NCBI RefSeq assembly: GCF_030347995.1
Contig: NZ_JAQIBC010000001.1
Coordinates: 434,001 to 498,000 of the forward strand
Length of the DNA stretch: 64,000 bases
Direction of reading: 5' to 3'
Origin: Sulfurovum xiamenensis
GTDB taxonomy: Bacteria; Campylobacterota; Campylobacteria; Campylobacterales; Sulfurovaceae
The notes under the pieces were generated by a model. It was not told the origin of the DNA. It saw only the letters and a list, made by a program, of their open reading frames with translations, and made no database searches. Shown here piece after piece: positions 24,635 to 31,694 of this stretch. The translations under genes were made by a program, and so were the position numbers. Position 1 is the first letter of the stretch. Every line of letters begins with the position of its first letter.

Positions 24635-26260
24635 TTACAATGATCCCTTTTCAAAATTATACCGATACCAATATTCCATATTGATAATAGTCCAAAGGAT
24701 AACAATATATTTAATCGTTTTATCTTCATACTCTTGTCTGTACTTGTCAATAAGCGATTGTTCTATAAGACCAAGTTTTACTATATAAGGGTCATCAAGC
24801 AAGGCACCAAGGTCAATGGCATCAATTTGCTGTCTGATGGGTTCAGAGAACTCTGCTTTATCTTTTCTATCTCTGATCTTGTCTGGCAAAATTCCATCCA
24901 TCGCTTTTCTTAATATCCATTTTATGGTTCTTTGTTTGTATTTCATTTCAGGAGGTAAAGAGAGTGCAAACTCTACCAGTTCAAGGTCAAAATAAGGATG
25001 GCGGTACTCTATACCAAAATGATTCTCTGCAGCGTGAAAAAGGTTACCATCCATGACTGTAGAGTAAAATGCCGAAGTTATCATATCTAAATCGTTTTGA
25101 TATGCGGGGTTTTTCATACCAACTACTTGACTCAGGTCTTCTATCTCACTCCCTTCTTTTAAAAAAGGATTTGTCTCATTTTTACCAAGTAATACTTTTA
25201 TAACATCAATAACTCTTTCACCCAACAAAGGTTTAATGATATAAGCTTTAATAACACTCCATGGCTTAGGATAAAACTTTAGCTCTCTGTAGAGTGTAAA
25301 AAATTTAAAACGTCTAAACAAATCATATAGAATATAAGGAGTTCCTGTAAAAAGATGGTCTCCTCCTTGTCCTGTGATAACAATTCTTTTTCCGTCAGTT
25401 TTCATCTTCTCAAGCATAGGAAGTGACATGGCAAATGTTAAAGTTATAGGCCAATTTGGACTGATTTTATAAAGATTATTTAATGAATATATTTTCTTAT
25501 AATCTAGTTTTGATGTACTGATTTTCTGATGATGTAAGTGATATTTTTCCAAAATACTATCAACATACTTACCTTCATCACATTCTAAACCCTTGAAGTC
25601 CATAGAATAACTATCAATTTTGTAGGGAGTAATACTTTGACTTAGTACAGAAACGACAGAAGAAGAGTCTAATCCCCCACTCACTTCAAAAGCTGTTTTG
25701 TCTAAGTTTGAAACACGTTTCTCTATTGCATGTGAAAAAAATTTAATAAACTTTTTTGTAGCTTCATCTTTAGTGATTTCATAATTTATTTTAATCTTTT
25801 CAGGATACCAATAACGCTCTAGATATTCTTTCCCATCTTTGATAGTCAAAATATGCCCCGGAGGAAGACGATAGATCCCTTCATACATGGTGTCAGTATA
25901 ATCAACAGTACGTTGATAAAGCATCGTTCTCATAGATTTTAAATTTGGTTTTTTTTGCATATGAGGAAGATTAAGAAGTTCATCTATATTGGAGGAAAAC
26001 TTATAGCCATCTTCTGTCTTGGTAAAATACAGTGATTTTACTCCCAAAGGATCACGGGCACAAAAATAGTACTTATTTTCAGAGTCATAAAGAACAAATG
26101 AAAAGTCTCCACCAAGATGAGAAAGTAAATCATTTCCCCACTCTTCATAAGCATAACAAAGAATTACATTCCCTGAGAGATTAGCATCTTCTATATCTAA
26201 TTTATTTTTTAAATCTATCGTATTATAAAGCGAAGTTTTTGAAAAAATAATATCCAGCAT
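24635..26260 (-). CDS. Asparagine-synthetase-like lasso cyclase C1
   Basis: A 541-residue AsnB/McjC-family protein. It lacks roughly the first 60 residues of the amidotransferase-like domain: the first recognisable stretch is CYAYEEWGNDLLSHLGGDFSFVLYD at about 35-59, followed by CARDPLGVKSLYF. The ATP site SGGLDSSS is at 194-201. The N-terminal Cys is absent, as expected for a cyclase that uses the core peptide amine instead of glutamine-derived ammonia. It starts 15 bases after precursor A1, without a clear ribosome site, so coupling to A1 is likely. Its natural partner is presumably A1. Confidence 0.9.
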   Translation of the reverse strand: MLDIIFSKTSLYNTIDLKNKLDIEDANLSGNVILCYAYEEWGNDLLSHLGGDFSFVLYDSENKYYFCARDPLGVKSLYFTKTEDGYKFSSNIDELLNLPHMQKKPNLKSMRTMLYQRTVDYTDTMYEGIYRLPPGHILTIKDGKEYLERYWYPEKIKINYEITKDEATKKFIKFFSHAIEKRVSNLDKTAFEVSGGLDSSSVVSVLSQSITPYKIDSYSMDFKGLECDEGKYVDSILEKYHLHHQKISTSKLDYKKIYSLNNLYKISPNWPITLTFAMSLPMLEKMKTDGKRIVITGQGGDHLFTGTPYILYDLFRRFKFFTLYRELKFYPKPWSVIKAYIIKPLLGERVIDVIKVLLGKNETNPFLKEGSEIEDLSQVVGMKNPAYQNDLDMITSAFYSTVMDGNLFHAAENHFGIEYRHPYFDLELVEFALSLPPEMKYKQRTIKWILRKAMDGILPDKIRDRKDKAEFSEPIRQQIDAIDLGALLDDPYIVKLGLIEQSLIDKYRQEYEDKTIKYIVILWTIINMEYWYRYNFEKGSL

Positions 26261-26275
26261 AAATAAAATTTAATT

Positions 26276-26437
26276 CTAAGATTGATTAGAACTAAAACCA
26301 AAACCATCAAATTGAAATGAAAGCGATCCACCTTTAGTTGATTCTTTTATTCTTCCTATCTCTTTTAATTGTGGTTCACTATAACTCTTTTTCTCACTGT
26401 ATTTTTTCATATTGTCATTCTTCTTTGAAATTGGCAC
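26276..26437 (-). CDS. Lasso peptide precursor A1
   Basis: A 53-residue precursor between the kinase and C1. The leader (1-35) carries the complete lasso motif YxxPxLxxxGxxxxxT as Tyr19, Pro22, Leu24, Gly28 and Thr34, with Thr at the penultimate leader position. The predicted core is residues 36-53, GGSLSFQFDGFGFSSNQS. Asp44 is core position 9, giving a 9-residue Gly1-Asp9 ring and a 9-residue tail rich in Phe, which could act as plugs, and a C-terminal Ser. The start is GTG at 26435-26437 with GGGAG 5-6 bases upstream; an in-frame ATG at codon 10 has no good site. All residues are read directly; lasso formation is inferred. Confidence 0.92.
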   Translation of the reverse strand: MPISKKNDNMKKYSEKKSYSEPQLKEIGRIKESTKGGSLSFQFDGFGFSSNQS

Positions 26438-26510
26438 TTTATCTCCCTAAAATATTCGTAACACTCCATTAATCTAACACTTATCATAACTATATTAAAT
26501 TTGGAAAAAA

Positions 26511-26538
26511 ATTATACTGTGTTATATTTAAATAACAA
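26511..26538 (-). promoter_or_regulatory. Putative promoter in front of precursor A1
   Basis: On the minus strand TTGTTA (26533-26538) and a perfect TATAAT (26511-26516) are 16 bases apart in the 114-bp gap between the kinase stop and the A1 start. It would give A1-C1-C2-A2 a transcript separate from the riboswitch-led message and extra precursor mRNA. The gap is very AT-rich, so chance matches are possible. Confidence 0.5.
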
Positions 26539-26551
26539 TAAGTATTATATT

Positions 26552-27436
26552 TTAATTTAATTCTTTACTATGAGCACAAATCATATCGTGGACTTCATCC
26601 AGTCTCTCCATATCCCATGGTACTTGCACATGGAAAACCTTTATGCTATTTAACATCTGAGAAAGATACTTTAGTCGTATCAGTTTTAGATGAGAGAACA
26701 TATAGAGATAGTTGGGCAGAAGAAAATCAAACTTTGCAAAACCTTTAATTTCTTTTATAGTGATGTCTGCATCGCCTTCTACACCTTTAAGTGCATAAAA
26801 AGCATGAATGGCTTTAAAGTGTGTAGTAAAGTTTTCAACTCGATACCCCAACTCTTCAAATTTCCTGTAAGGTCTATGATAAGGATGTGACCCCACAGCC
26901 ATAAACTTACCGTCATCTATGAAAGTCGGTACCTTGTCATCTGAGATGAGAGTATGCCCCTGTTTGATGAAGTAGTCTGTCATTGTAGATTTTCCACCCA
27001 TAGATGGAGCGATGAAAAAGATAGGTTTCCCCTCCACTTCCACTGCTCCGGCATGGAGGAAATCATACATATTCTCCAATGTCATGAACAGTGGTAAAAG
27101 CAGATGAACAAACCAAAAACTCAACAGATTTACATTACCTTTTTCACCTATTTCATAGTAGATCTTCCTCTCTCCGCCAAGCCAGTAAAATCGGACCACA
27201 TCCTTGACTTCATAACACCAAGGCTGCCCTGTTTCACTGCCATTAAATACACGGTCACTGTAAAGATAGACCTTACGACCATGGGCCCAGTATAATGGAA
27301 AACCACAGGTGATGGCACTTTTAAGGACATCAGGTACTTTTGCAGAAAGTTCTACTTCATACCGTGAAGCGGTCTCATGAGATAGATCTAGGGGAAAGTC
27401 GATATCACTTTTGATCTTTGTACCGTATACTGTCAT
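26552..27436 (-). CDS. HPr-kinase-like lasso peptide kinase
   Basis: A 294-residue protein whose C-terminal half resembles HPr kinase/phosphorylase: FLHAGAVEVEGKPIFF, Walker A APSMGGKST at about 143-151, and LISDD at about 163-167. The N-terminal half (about 1-110) is unlike HprK. In the paeninodin and related lasso clusters an HprK-like enzyme phosphorylates the C-terminal Ser of the precursor; both precursors here end in Ser. ATG at 27434-27436 overlaps the B2 stop as ATGA and has GGGGA 6 bases upstream, better than the ATG at 27448. A true HPr kinase is unlikely because of the N-terminus and the neighbours. Confidence 0.86.
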   Translation of the reverse strand: MTVYGTKIKSDIDFPLDLSHETASRYEVELSAKVPDVLKSAITCGFPLYWAHGRKVYLYSDRVFNGSETGQPWCYEVKDVVRFYWLGGERKIYYEIGEKGNVNLLSFWFVHLLLPLFMTLENMYDFLHAGAVEVEGKPIFFIAPSMGGKSTMTDYFIKQGHTLISDDKVPTFIDDGKFMAVGSHPYHRPYRKFEELGYRVENFTTHFKAIHAFYALKGVEGDADITIKEIKGFAKFDFLLPNYLYMFSHLKLIRLKYLSQMLNSIKVFHVQVPWDMERLDEVHDMICAHSKELN

Positions 27437-27891
27437 TCTTTTCCCCATTCAAACGTCGAAATCACTGTAAACTCTTCATATCCTTTAGCACCCGTAAGTA
27501 TGACATCGCCACACTGAGACCAGGCGTGTGCTTTCATCTTCTCTTCAACATTTTTATCTTTTGCTACCCCTAGATGAAAGACCCCTGGAATACCGCGTTT
27601 TTGCAGCATTTTTTGAGCGGTAAGTGACTGTACCAGACAAGCACTCTCCCAGGGAGTATGCGCAGCGGCTCTAGTAACTGTCTGCCCCACTAAAGTAGCG
27701 GTCTGCATTTCATCATCCGTTAATGGAGTCATCTCACCTTTGCTTTTTTGATGTTCCAAAGAATGGGTTAAACGTTTAAAAGAGACACTCAAAATCGCTG
27801 CACGCATGATGCCAAGCATCATATAGGCTTCCAAGAAGAGTTTTTTCTCTTTGTTTGTTAAGTTAACAAATTGTTGTATTTTTCTCAGCAT
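27433..27891 (-). CDS. Lasso peptide B2 leader peptidase
   Basis: A 152-residue transglutaminase-like cysteine protease of the lasso B2 type. The N-terminal helices (LTNKEKKLFLEAYMMLGIMRAAI) match the family layout. Cys85 in PWESACLVQSLTAQKMLQKRG and His122 in KAHAW are the catalytic pair; Asp129 is a candidate third residue. It would cut the leader after the penultimate Thr residue pair, aided by B1. The ATG at 27889-27891 lies within the 3' end of the ABC gene (29-base overlap). Homologues are fused to B1 in Proteobacteria such as E. coli McjB; here B1 and B2 are split, as in Firmicutes and Actinobacteria. Confidence 0.9.
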   Translation of the reverse strand: MLRKIQQFVNLTNKEKKLFLEAYMMLGIMRAAILSVSFKRLTHSLEHQKSKGEMTPLTDDEMQTATLVGQTVTRAAAHTPWESACLVQSLTAQKMLQKRGIPGVFHLGVAKDKNVEEKMKAHAWSQCGDVILTGAKGYEEFTVISTFEWGKE

Positions 27892-29647
27892 CAAACTCTG
27901 CCTGTATCAGTCCTATTTTTCGAAGTTCTTCATAACTTCCCTCTGCCTTTACATACCCATCATCAATGAAATAGATATGATCTGCCTGCTTGATCGTTGT
28001 CGTTCTGTGTGCAATGATAATCGTGGTACGACCTTTAAGAAATGCCTCCAGTGTTTCATAGAGATGATACTCTGTTTCGTTATCCAATGCAGATGTTGCT
28101 TCATCAAATATAACGATCTTTGGATCTGAAAGTATCAACCTGGCGATGGCGAGCCGCTGACGCTGACCACCAGAGAGACGGATACCATTTTTACCGATAC
28201 ACGTTTCCAATCCATCTTCTAATTTGGCTACAAACTCTTCAAGTTGTGCAGCTTTCAGTGCTTCGTAGATCTCTGTCTCACTTTTCTCTTTAAAAAGAGT
28301 GAGATTCATACGAATAGTATCGTTGAAAAAGAGTGCTTCTTGTAGCATGAGTGCCGTATTCTCGCGTACAATGGGTAAGCCTATCTTCTCTATAGGAACA
28401 TCTCCATAAAGTATCTCTCCCCTATGTGAAGGATAAAACCCTACCATGATTTGAGCAATGGTTGTTTTCCCGCTTCCACTTGGACCGATGAGTGCGATCT
28501 TTTGCCCTTCTTTTGCTTTTAAATTAATATTATGCAGTACTTCTTTCCCATTGCCATAGGAAAAAGATATCTCTTTTAATTCTAGGGAAGTCGTTTTTTT
28601 ATCTTCAAATGGGTTACACTCATGTGGATAATGTGGCTCATGGGAAAGAGTAAGTAATGTATTGATACGTTCAAGTGCCGGTTTGATAGTTTGATAGGAG
28701 ATGACCAATCCCATCAATTGCTGCATAGGAGAAACAAGCGTAGAAAGGTAAAAAAGAAAAGCTATCATCATTCCAACGGTTAAATCTGAATATGCCACTG
28801 CAGCTATACCCAGTCCTCGAAAGATATCCACTACCGTATTGGTCAAAAGTGTAGATGAAGTTTGTGCAACAGAAGCTTTGTAACCATAGTCAAGTGATGC
28901 CGACTCGATCTCTTTTGCATGTCCCTGAAGAATACCAAAGAAGCTTCGTTCCTGGTTACTTACACGTACTTGTACAAATAGTTCTAAAGTTTCATTGAGG
29001 AGTTCATGATAAATTTCATAGGCTTTATATTGACGTCGAAGCAGTTCTCCTGTCTTACGTCCCAAAAGTTTAGAAAAAGCTAAGAAAAAAGGGTTGAGTA
29101 AAAACACCAATAATGCCAAGACCCAGTTCATCCAAAGCATGATCACAGCAATACCCAGCAGCATGAGAGAAGCACTCAAGAGTGTGGTAACTATCTGTCC
29201 GGAAAAACCACTGATACTCTCTACATCCTGCACACTCTTTGAAGCGATGTTCCCCGACTTCAGTGACTCATATTCTGAAAGTGAGATACGTTCTAAATGA
29301 TGTAAGATTCGATGTCGTAGTAGATAACTTATCTTTTGTGTGATTTTAGTTGCGTAGAAAGTTTTTTTGTTATTCAAAAAAAATGCTAGAAATCTCAATG
29401 TGAGTATCACTGCGAGTATCACAGAGATATACAACCAAACTTCAGAATTCCCAAAGATACTGGAAATGAATTCTGTCATCTTCCCTGGATGCCCGAGCAG
29501 GACCTCGTCTATCAAAAGAGGCATAAGCATTGGTATAGGAAGCAAAAGCAACGTTGCACCTATCCCCAATAGGTTGGTACGCCAAAAATCTCTCTCTTGT
29601 GCCTTTATCTGATCATGGAGTGTTTTAAATGTATACTTGCCTGTCAT
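27863..29647 (-). CDS. ABC transporter (fused permease-ATPase), lasso exporter D
   Basis: A 594-residue half-transporter: six membrane segments in about residues 1-320 and a nucleotide-binding domain with Walker A LIGPSGSGKTTIAQ (about 386-399), signature LSGGQRQRLAIARL, Walker B IVIFDEATSALD and the His loop IIAHRTT. There is no N-terminal C39 peptidase domain, as expected when a separate B2 cuts the leader. It is likely to export the mature lasso peptides and give self-protection, like McjD. It is the first gene of the operon, 31 bases after the riboswitch. Confidence 0.93.
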   Translation of the reverse strand: MTGKYTFKTLHDQIKAQERDFWRTNLLGIGATLLLLPIPMLMPLLIDEVLLGHPGKMTEFISSIFGNSEVWLYISVILAVILTLRFLAFFLNNKKTFYATKITQKISYLLRHRILHHLERISLSEYESLKSGNIASKSVQDVESISGFSGQIVTTLLSASLMLLGIAVIMLWMNWVLALLVFLLNPFFLAFSKLLGRKTGELLRRQYKAYEIYHELLNETLELFVQVRVSNQERSFFGILQGHAKEIESASLDYGYKASVAQTSSTLLTNTVVDIFRGLGIAAVAYSDLTVGMMIAFLFYLSTLVSPMQQLMGLVISYQTIKPALERINTLLTLSHEPHYPHECNPFEDKKTTSLELKEISFSYGNGKEVLHNINLKAKEGQKIALIGPSGSGKTTIAQIMVGFYPSHRGEILYGDVPIEKIGLPIVRENTALMLQEALFFNDTIRMNLTLFKEKSETEIYEALKAAQLEEFVAKLEDGLETCIGKNGIRLSGGQRQRLAIARLILSDPKIVIFDEATSALDNETEYHLYETLEAFLKGRTTIIIAHRTTTIKQADHIYFIDDGYVKAEGSYEELRKIGLIQAEFDAEKNTTIC

Positions 29648-29677
29648 CTTAACCTATTGTTTTATTCCGTACATTAA

Positions 29678-29775
29678 GTTAGGTAACCTGGCAATCTTCT
29701 CTGTTACTATCAAATGATAGTATGAAAGACCCATGGCTTTCTGACCCTGCCTCACAACAGGTGTAGCATTTATCT
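29678..29775 (-). ncRNA. Cyclic di-GMP-I (GEMM-I) riboswitch leading the lasso operon
   Basis: Read on the minus strand it has the same blocks as the pair before the S8 gene: ATGCTACACC, stem CCTGTT-GTGA-GGCAGG with a GNRA loop, GGGTCAGAAAGCC, ATGGGTCTT pairing with GAAGATT across an extra perfect ACTATC/GATAGT hairpin, and GCCAGGTTACC. Compared with the other two copies, CTTG/CAAG becomes CCTG/CAGG, and the CC...GG pair of the core becomes CT...AG, both compensatory. It ends 31 bases before the ABC exporter ATG. A translation-level platform is likely, since AGGTTA occurs both in the closing strand and in the ribosome site region. Confidence 0.86.
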
Positions 29776-29810
29776 TATCAATTTTTATGAGTATATCATA
29801 AAAATTGATA
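29776..29810 (-). promoter_or_regulatory. Lasso operon promoter inside a perfect 15-bp inverted repeat
   Basis: TATCAATTTTTATGA and TCATAAAAATTGATA are perfect complements separated by 5 bases. On the minus strand the centre reads TGATATACT, an extended -10 element with TATACT at 29790-29795, placing the transcription start close to the riboswitch 5' end. The palindrome could be an operator. On the plus strand it is followed by seven T, the form of a terminator, but no plus-strand gene precedes it; on the minus strand it may also end ribA transcription. Confidence 0.5.
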
Positions 29811-29827
29811 TTTTTTTAGTAATGACG

Positions 29828-30409
29828 TTAAAGCAGATGTCCCATCTGGTCTTTTTTCACTTGTAAATACCCCTCGTTATGAGGATTAGGCGTGATCTGG
29901 ATAGGAAGTCGTTCTATGATCTCAATGTCACCCAGGCTCTCTATCTTTTTAGGATTATTGGTCAGCAGTTTGAGTTTTTTAATGCCAAAATGATGTAAAA
30001 TGAACTCAACCACTTCATAGGTACGTTCATCTGCCTTAAATCCTAATTGATGGTTTGCTTCTACAGTGTTAAAACCTGCATCCTGGAGAGCATAGGCATT
30101 CACTTTATTGAGCAATCCTATATTCCGTCCTTCTTGACGATGGTAAATGATCATTCCACCCTCTTTTGCAATAAGTTCCAGTGCATATTGCAATTGCTCG
30201 CCACAGTCACACTTCACTGAGCCAAGTGCATCACCGGTCAGACATTCAGAATGTACACGTACGATCGGTTCATCCGATAAGTTATCTGTAAAAATGGCCA
30301 AATGCTCTTTACCTTCACCATTTTTTGTGACTTCTTTAAATGCTTGTATTTTAAATATGCCATATTTGGTTGGTAACGTAGCGATTTGTGATATATCTAT
30401 AGTAATCAT
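29828..30409 (-). CDS. ribA: GTP cyclohydrolase II
   Basis: A 193-residue stand-alone GTP cyclohydrolase II, first step of riboflavin synthesis. The zinc site is SECLTGDALGSVKCDCGEQL, and the catalytic YHRQEGRNIGLLNK motif and the C-terminal TNNPKKIESL segment are present. The frame continues 5' to 30487, but ATG at 30407-30409 gives the normal N-terminus. A perfect TATAAT ends 6 bases before this ATG, so the message may be leaderless. In C. jejuni ribA lies between hemB and rsmG. Confidence 0.93.
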   Translation of the reverse strand: MITIDISQIATLPTKYGIFKIQAFKEVTKNGEGKEHLAIFTDNLSDEPIVRVHSECLTGDALGSVKCDCGEQLQYALELIAKEGGMIIYHRQEGRNIGLLNKVNAYALQDAGFNTVEANHQLGFKADERTYEVVEFILHHFGIKKLKLLTNNPKKIESLGDIEIIERLPIQITPNPHNEGYLQVKKDQMGHLL

Positions 30410-30415
30410 GATGAG

Positions 30416-30421
30416 ATTATA
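30416..30421 (-). promoter_or_regulatory. Putative -10 element immediately before ribA
   Basis: AAGTATAATCTCATC on the minus strand places a perfect TATAAT 6 bases before the ribA ATG. Transcription would start at or within a base or two of the start codon, so ribA would be read from a leaderless mRNA. No Shine-Dalgarno is visible upstream of the ATG. Confidence 0.45.
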
Positions 30422-30581
30422 CTTTAAGAATGGACAATTAATAATTAATAATCCATAATTAGTGTAAAATACATATTTAATTATCATGCAAAAAGAATAA
30501 AACCCTTTTTTGCTACGCTAACGCTGTGTTTCTACAGTAAAAAGCTCACATGATCAGTCACTACAACAATCAAGGAATACT

Positions 30582-31553
30582 ATGTTCGCACGTTTTAGAA
30601 GAAAAAGAATCAATCCCGTCCTAAGAGACCTCCTTCAAGAGACACACCTCAATGTCAATGATTTCATCTACCCGCTTTTTGCAAAAAACGGTACGGGTAT
30701 CAAAGAAGAGGTAGCCTCTATGCCTGGTGTTTTCCAAATGAGCATTGATGAGATCGTCAAAGAGTGCGGTGAACTCAAAAAACTTGGTATCTACTCTATC
30801 ATCCTATTTGGTATCCCGGATACTAAAGACTCTGTAGGGTCTGATGCACTGTGTGAACATGGTATCATCGCACAAACGGTACGTGAGGTCAAAGCTGCAC
30901 ACCCTGATATGTTTGTGGTTACGGATCTCTGTTTCTGCGAATATACTGACCACGGACACTGCGGTGTACTTGACCCGGTACTCCACACGGTTGACAATGA
31001 CATTACACTTGACAACCTGGCTGCACAAGCCGTTGTCCATGCTAAAGCGGGTGTCGATATGATCGCACCTTCAGGTATGATGGATGGGATGATCACTGCC
31101 ATACGTAACGGATTGGATGAAGCAGGATTTGTAAACCTTCCTGTCATGTCTTACTCCACCAAGTTTGCTTCAGCCTATTATGGTCCTTTCAGAGATGTGG
31201 CTGAATCGAGCCCAAGTTTTGGAGACAGAAGATCTTACCAAATGAACCCTGCGAACAGAAATGAAGCCATTCAAGAGAGTATAGAAGATGAAAAAGAGGG
31301 TGCAGACATCCTGATGGTCAAACCTGCACTTGCTTACCTTGATGTGGTAAGAGATGTGAAGAACAACACTTCATTACCTTTGGCTGTTTATAATGTTTCT
31401 GGTGAATACTCTATGCTCAAAATGGCAGCAAAAGCAGGTGTGATAGACTATGAGAAAGTGATGATGGAAACACTCCTTTCATTTAAACGTGCAGGTGCGG
31501 ATATCATCATCACCTATCATGCAAAAGAAGCAGCCATACTTTTAAACAAATAA
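30582..31553 (+). CDS. hemB: Delta-aminolevulinic acid dehydratase (porphobilinogen synthase)
   Basis: A 323-residue haem-pathway enzyme that joins two aminolevulinates into porphobilinogen. Visible are the cysteine-rich metal site DLCFCEYTDHGHCGVL, the two catalytic lysines in MSYSTKFASAYYGPFRDV and LMVKPALAYLDVV, and the family start RRKRINPVLRDLLQET. It is divergent from ribA and followed by argF and hemN, conserved neighbours in Campylobacter. Confidence 0.97.
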   Translation: MFARFRRKRINPVLRDLLQETHLNVNDFIYPLFAKNGTGIKEEVASMPGVFQMSIDEIVKECGELKKLGIYSIILFGIPDTKDSVGSDALCEHGIIAQTVREVKAAHPDMFVVTDLCFCEYTDHGHCGVLDPVLHTVDNDITLDNLAAQAVVHAKAGVDMIAPSGMMDGMITAIRNGLDEAGFVNLPVMSYSTKFASAYYGPFRDVAESSPSFGDRRSYQMNPANRNEAIQESIEDEKEGADILMVKPALAYLDVVRDVKNNTSLPLAVYNVSGEYSMLKMAAKAGVIDYEKVMMETLLSFKRAGADIIITYHAKEAAILLNK

Positions 31554-31562
31554 CCCATTTAT

Positions 31563-31588
31563 CCCCTGCACATACCTAAAAAGTGCAG
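31563..31588 (+). terminator. Hairpin after hemB
   Basis: CCTGCAC and GTGCAGG form a perfect 7-bp stem about 10 bases after the hemB stop, with an AT-rich loop. There is no U-tract, so it may be an mRNA-stabilising or weak terminating structure. Confidence 0.45.
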
Positions 31589-31608
31589 GCCTCTACAACT
31601 TTCAACCC

Positions 31609-31676
31609 TTTTATGGTAGAATAATCTCTTTTAAATTTTCAACCCTTTTCTTATCTATAATTTATGCAAGGTTGAA
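31609..31676 (+). promoter_or_regulatory. argF promoter region with repeated TTCAACCC boxes
   Basis: The 14-base block TTTCAACCCTTTT occurs twice, about 27 bases apart (near 31609-31622 and 31636-31649). A perfect TATAAT stands at 31656-31661, and GGTTGAAA at about 31670-31677 is the inverse complement of the repeat core. The arrangement suggests binding sites around the argF promoter, but I recognise no known arginine-regulator box. Confidence 0.45.
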
Positions 31677-31694
31677 AGATATGAGGATACAGTG

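Noticed and set aside
26552..27436. Regulatory HPr kinase/phosphorylase of the PTS
   Set aside because: Only the P-loop half is similar; there are no PTS genes nearby and the gene overlaps the lasso B2 gene.
20643..30409. Prophage or transposon borders around the lasso island
   Set aside because: No integrase, transposase, tRNA gene or direct terminal repeats were seen at either border.
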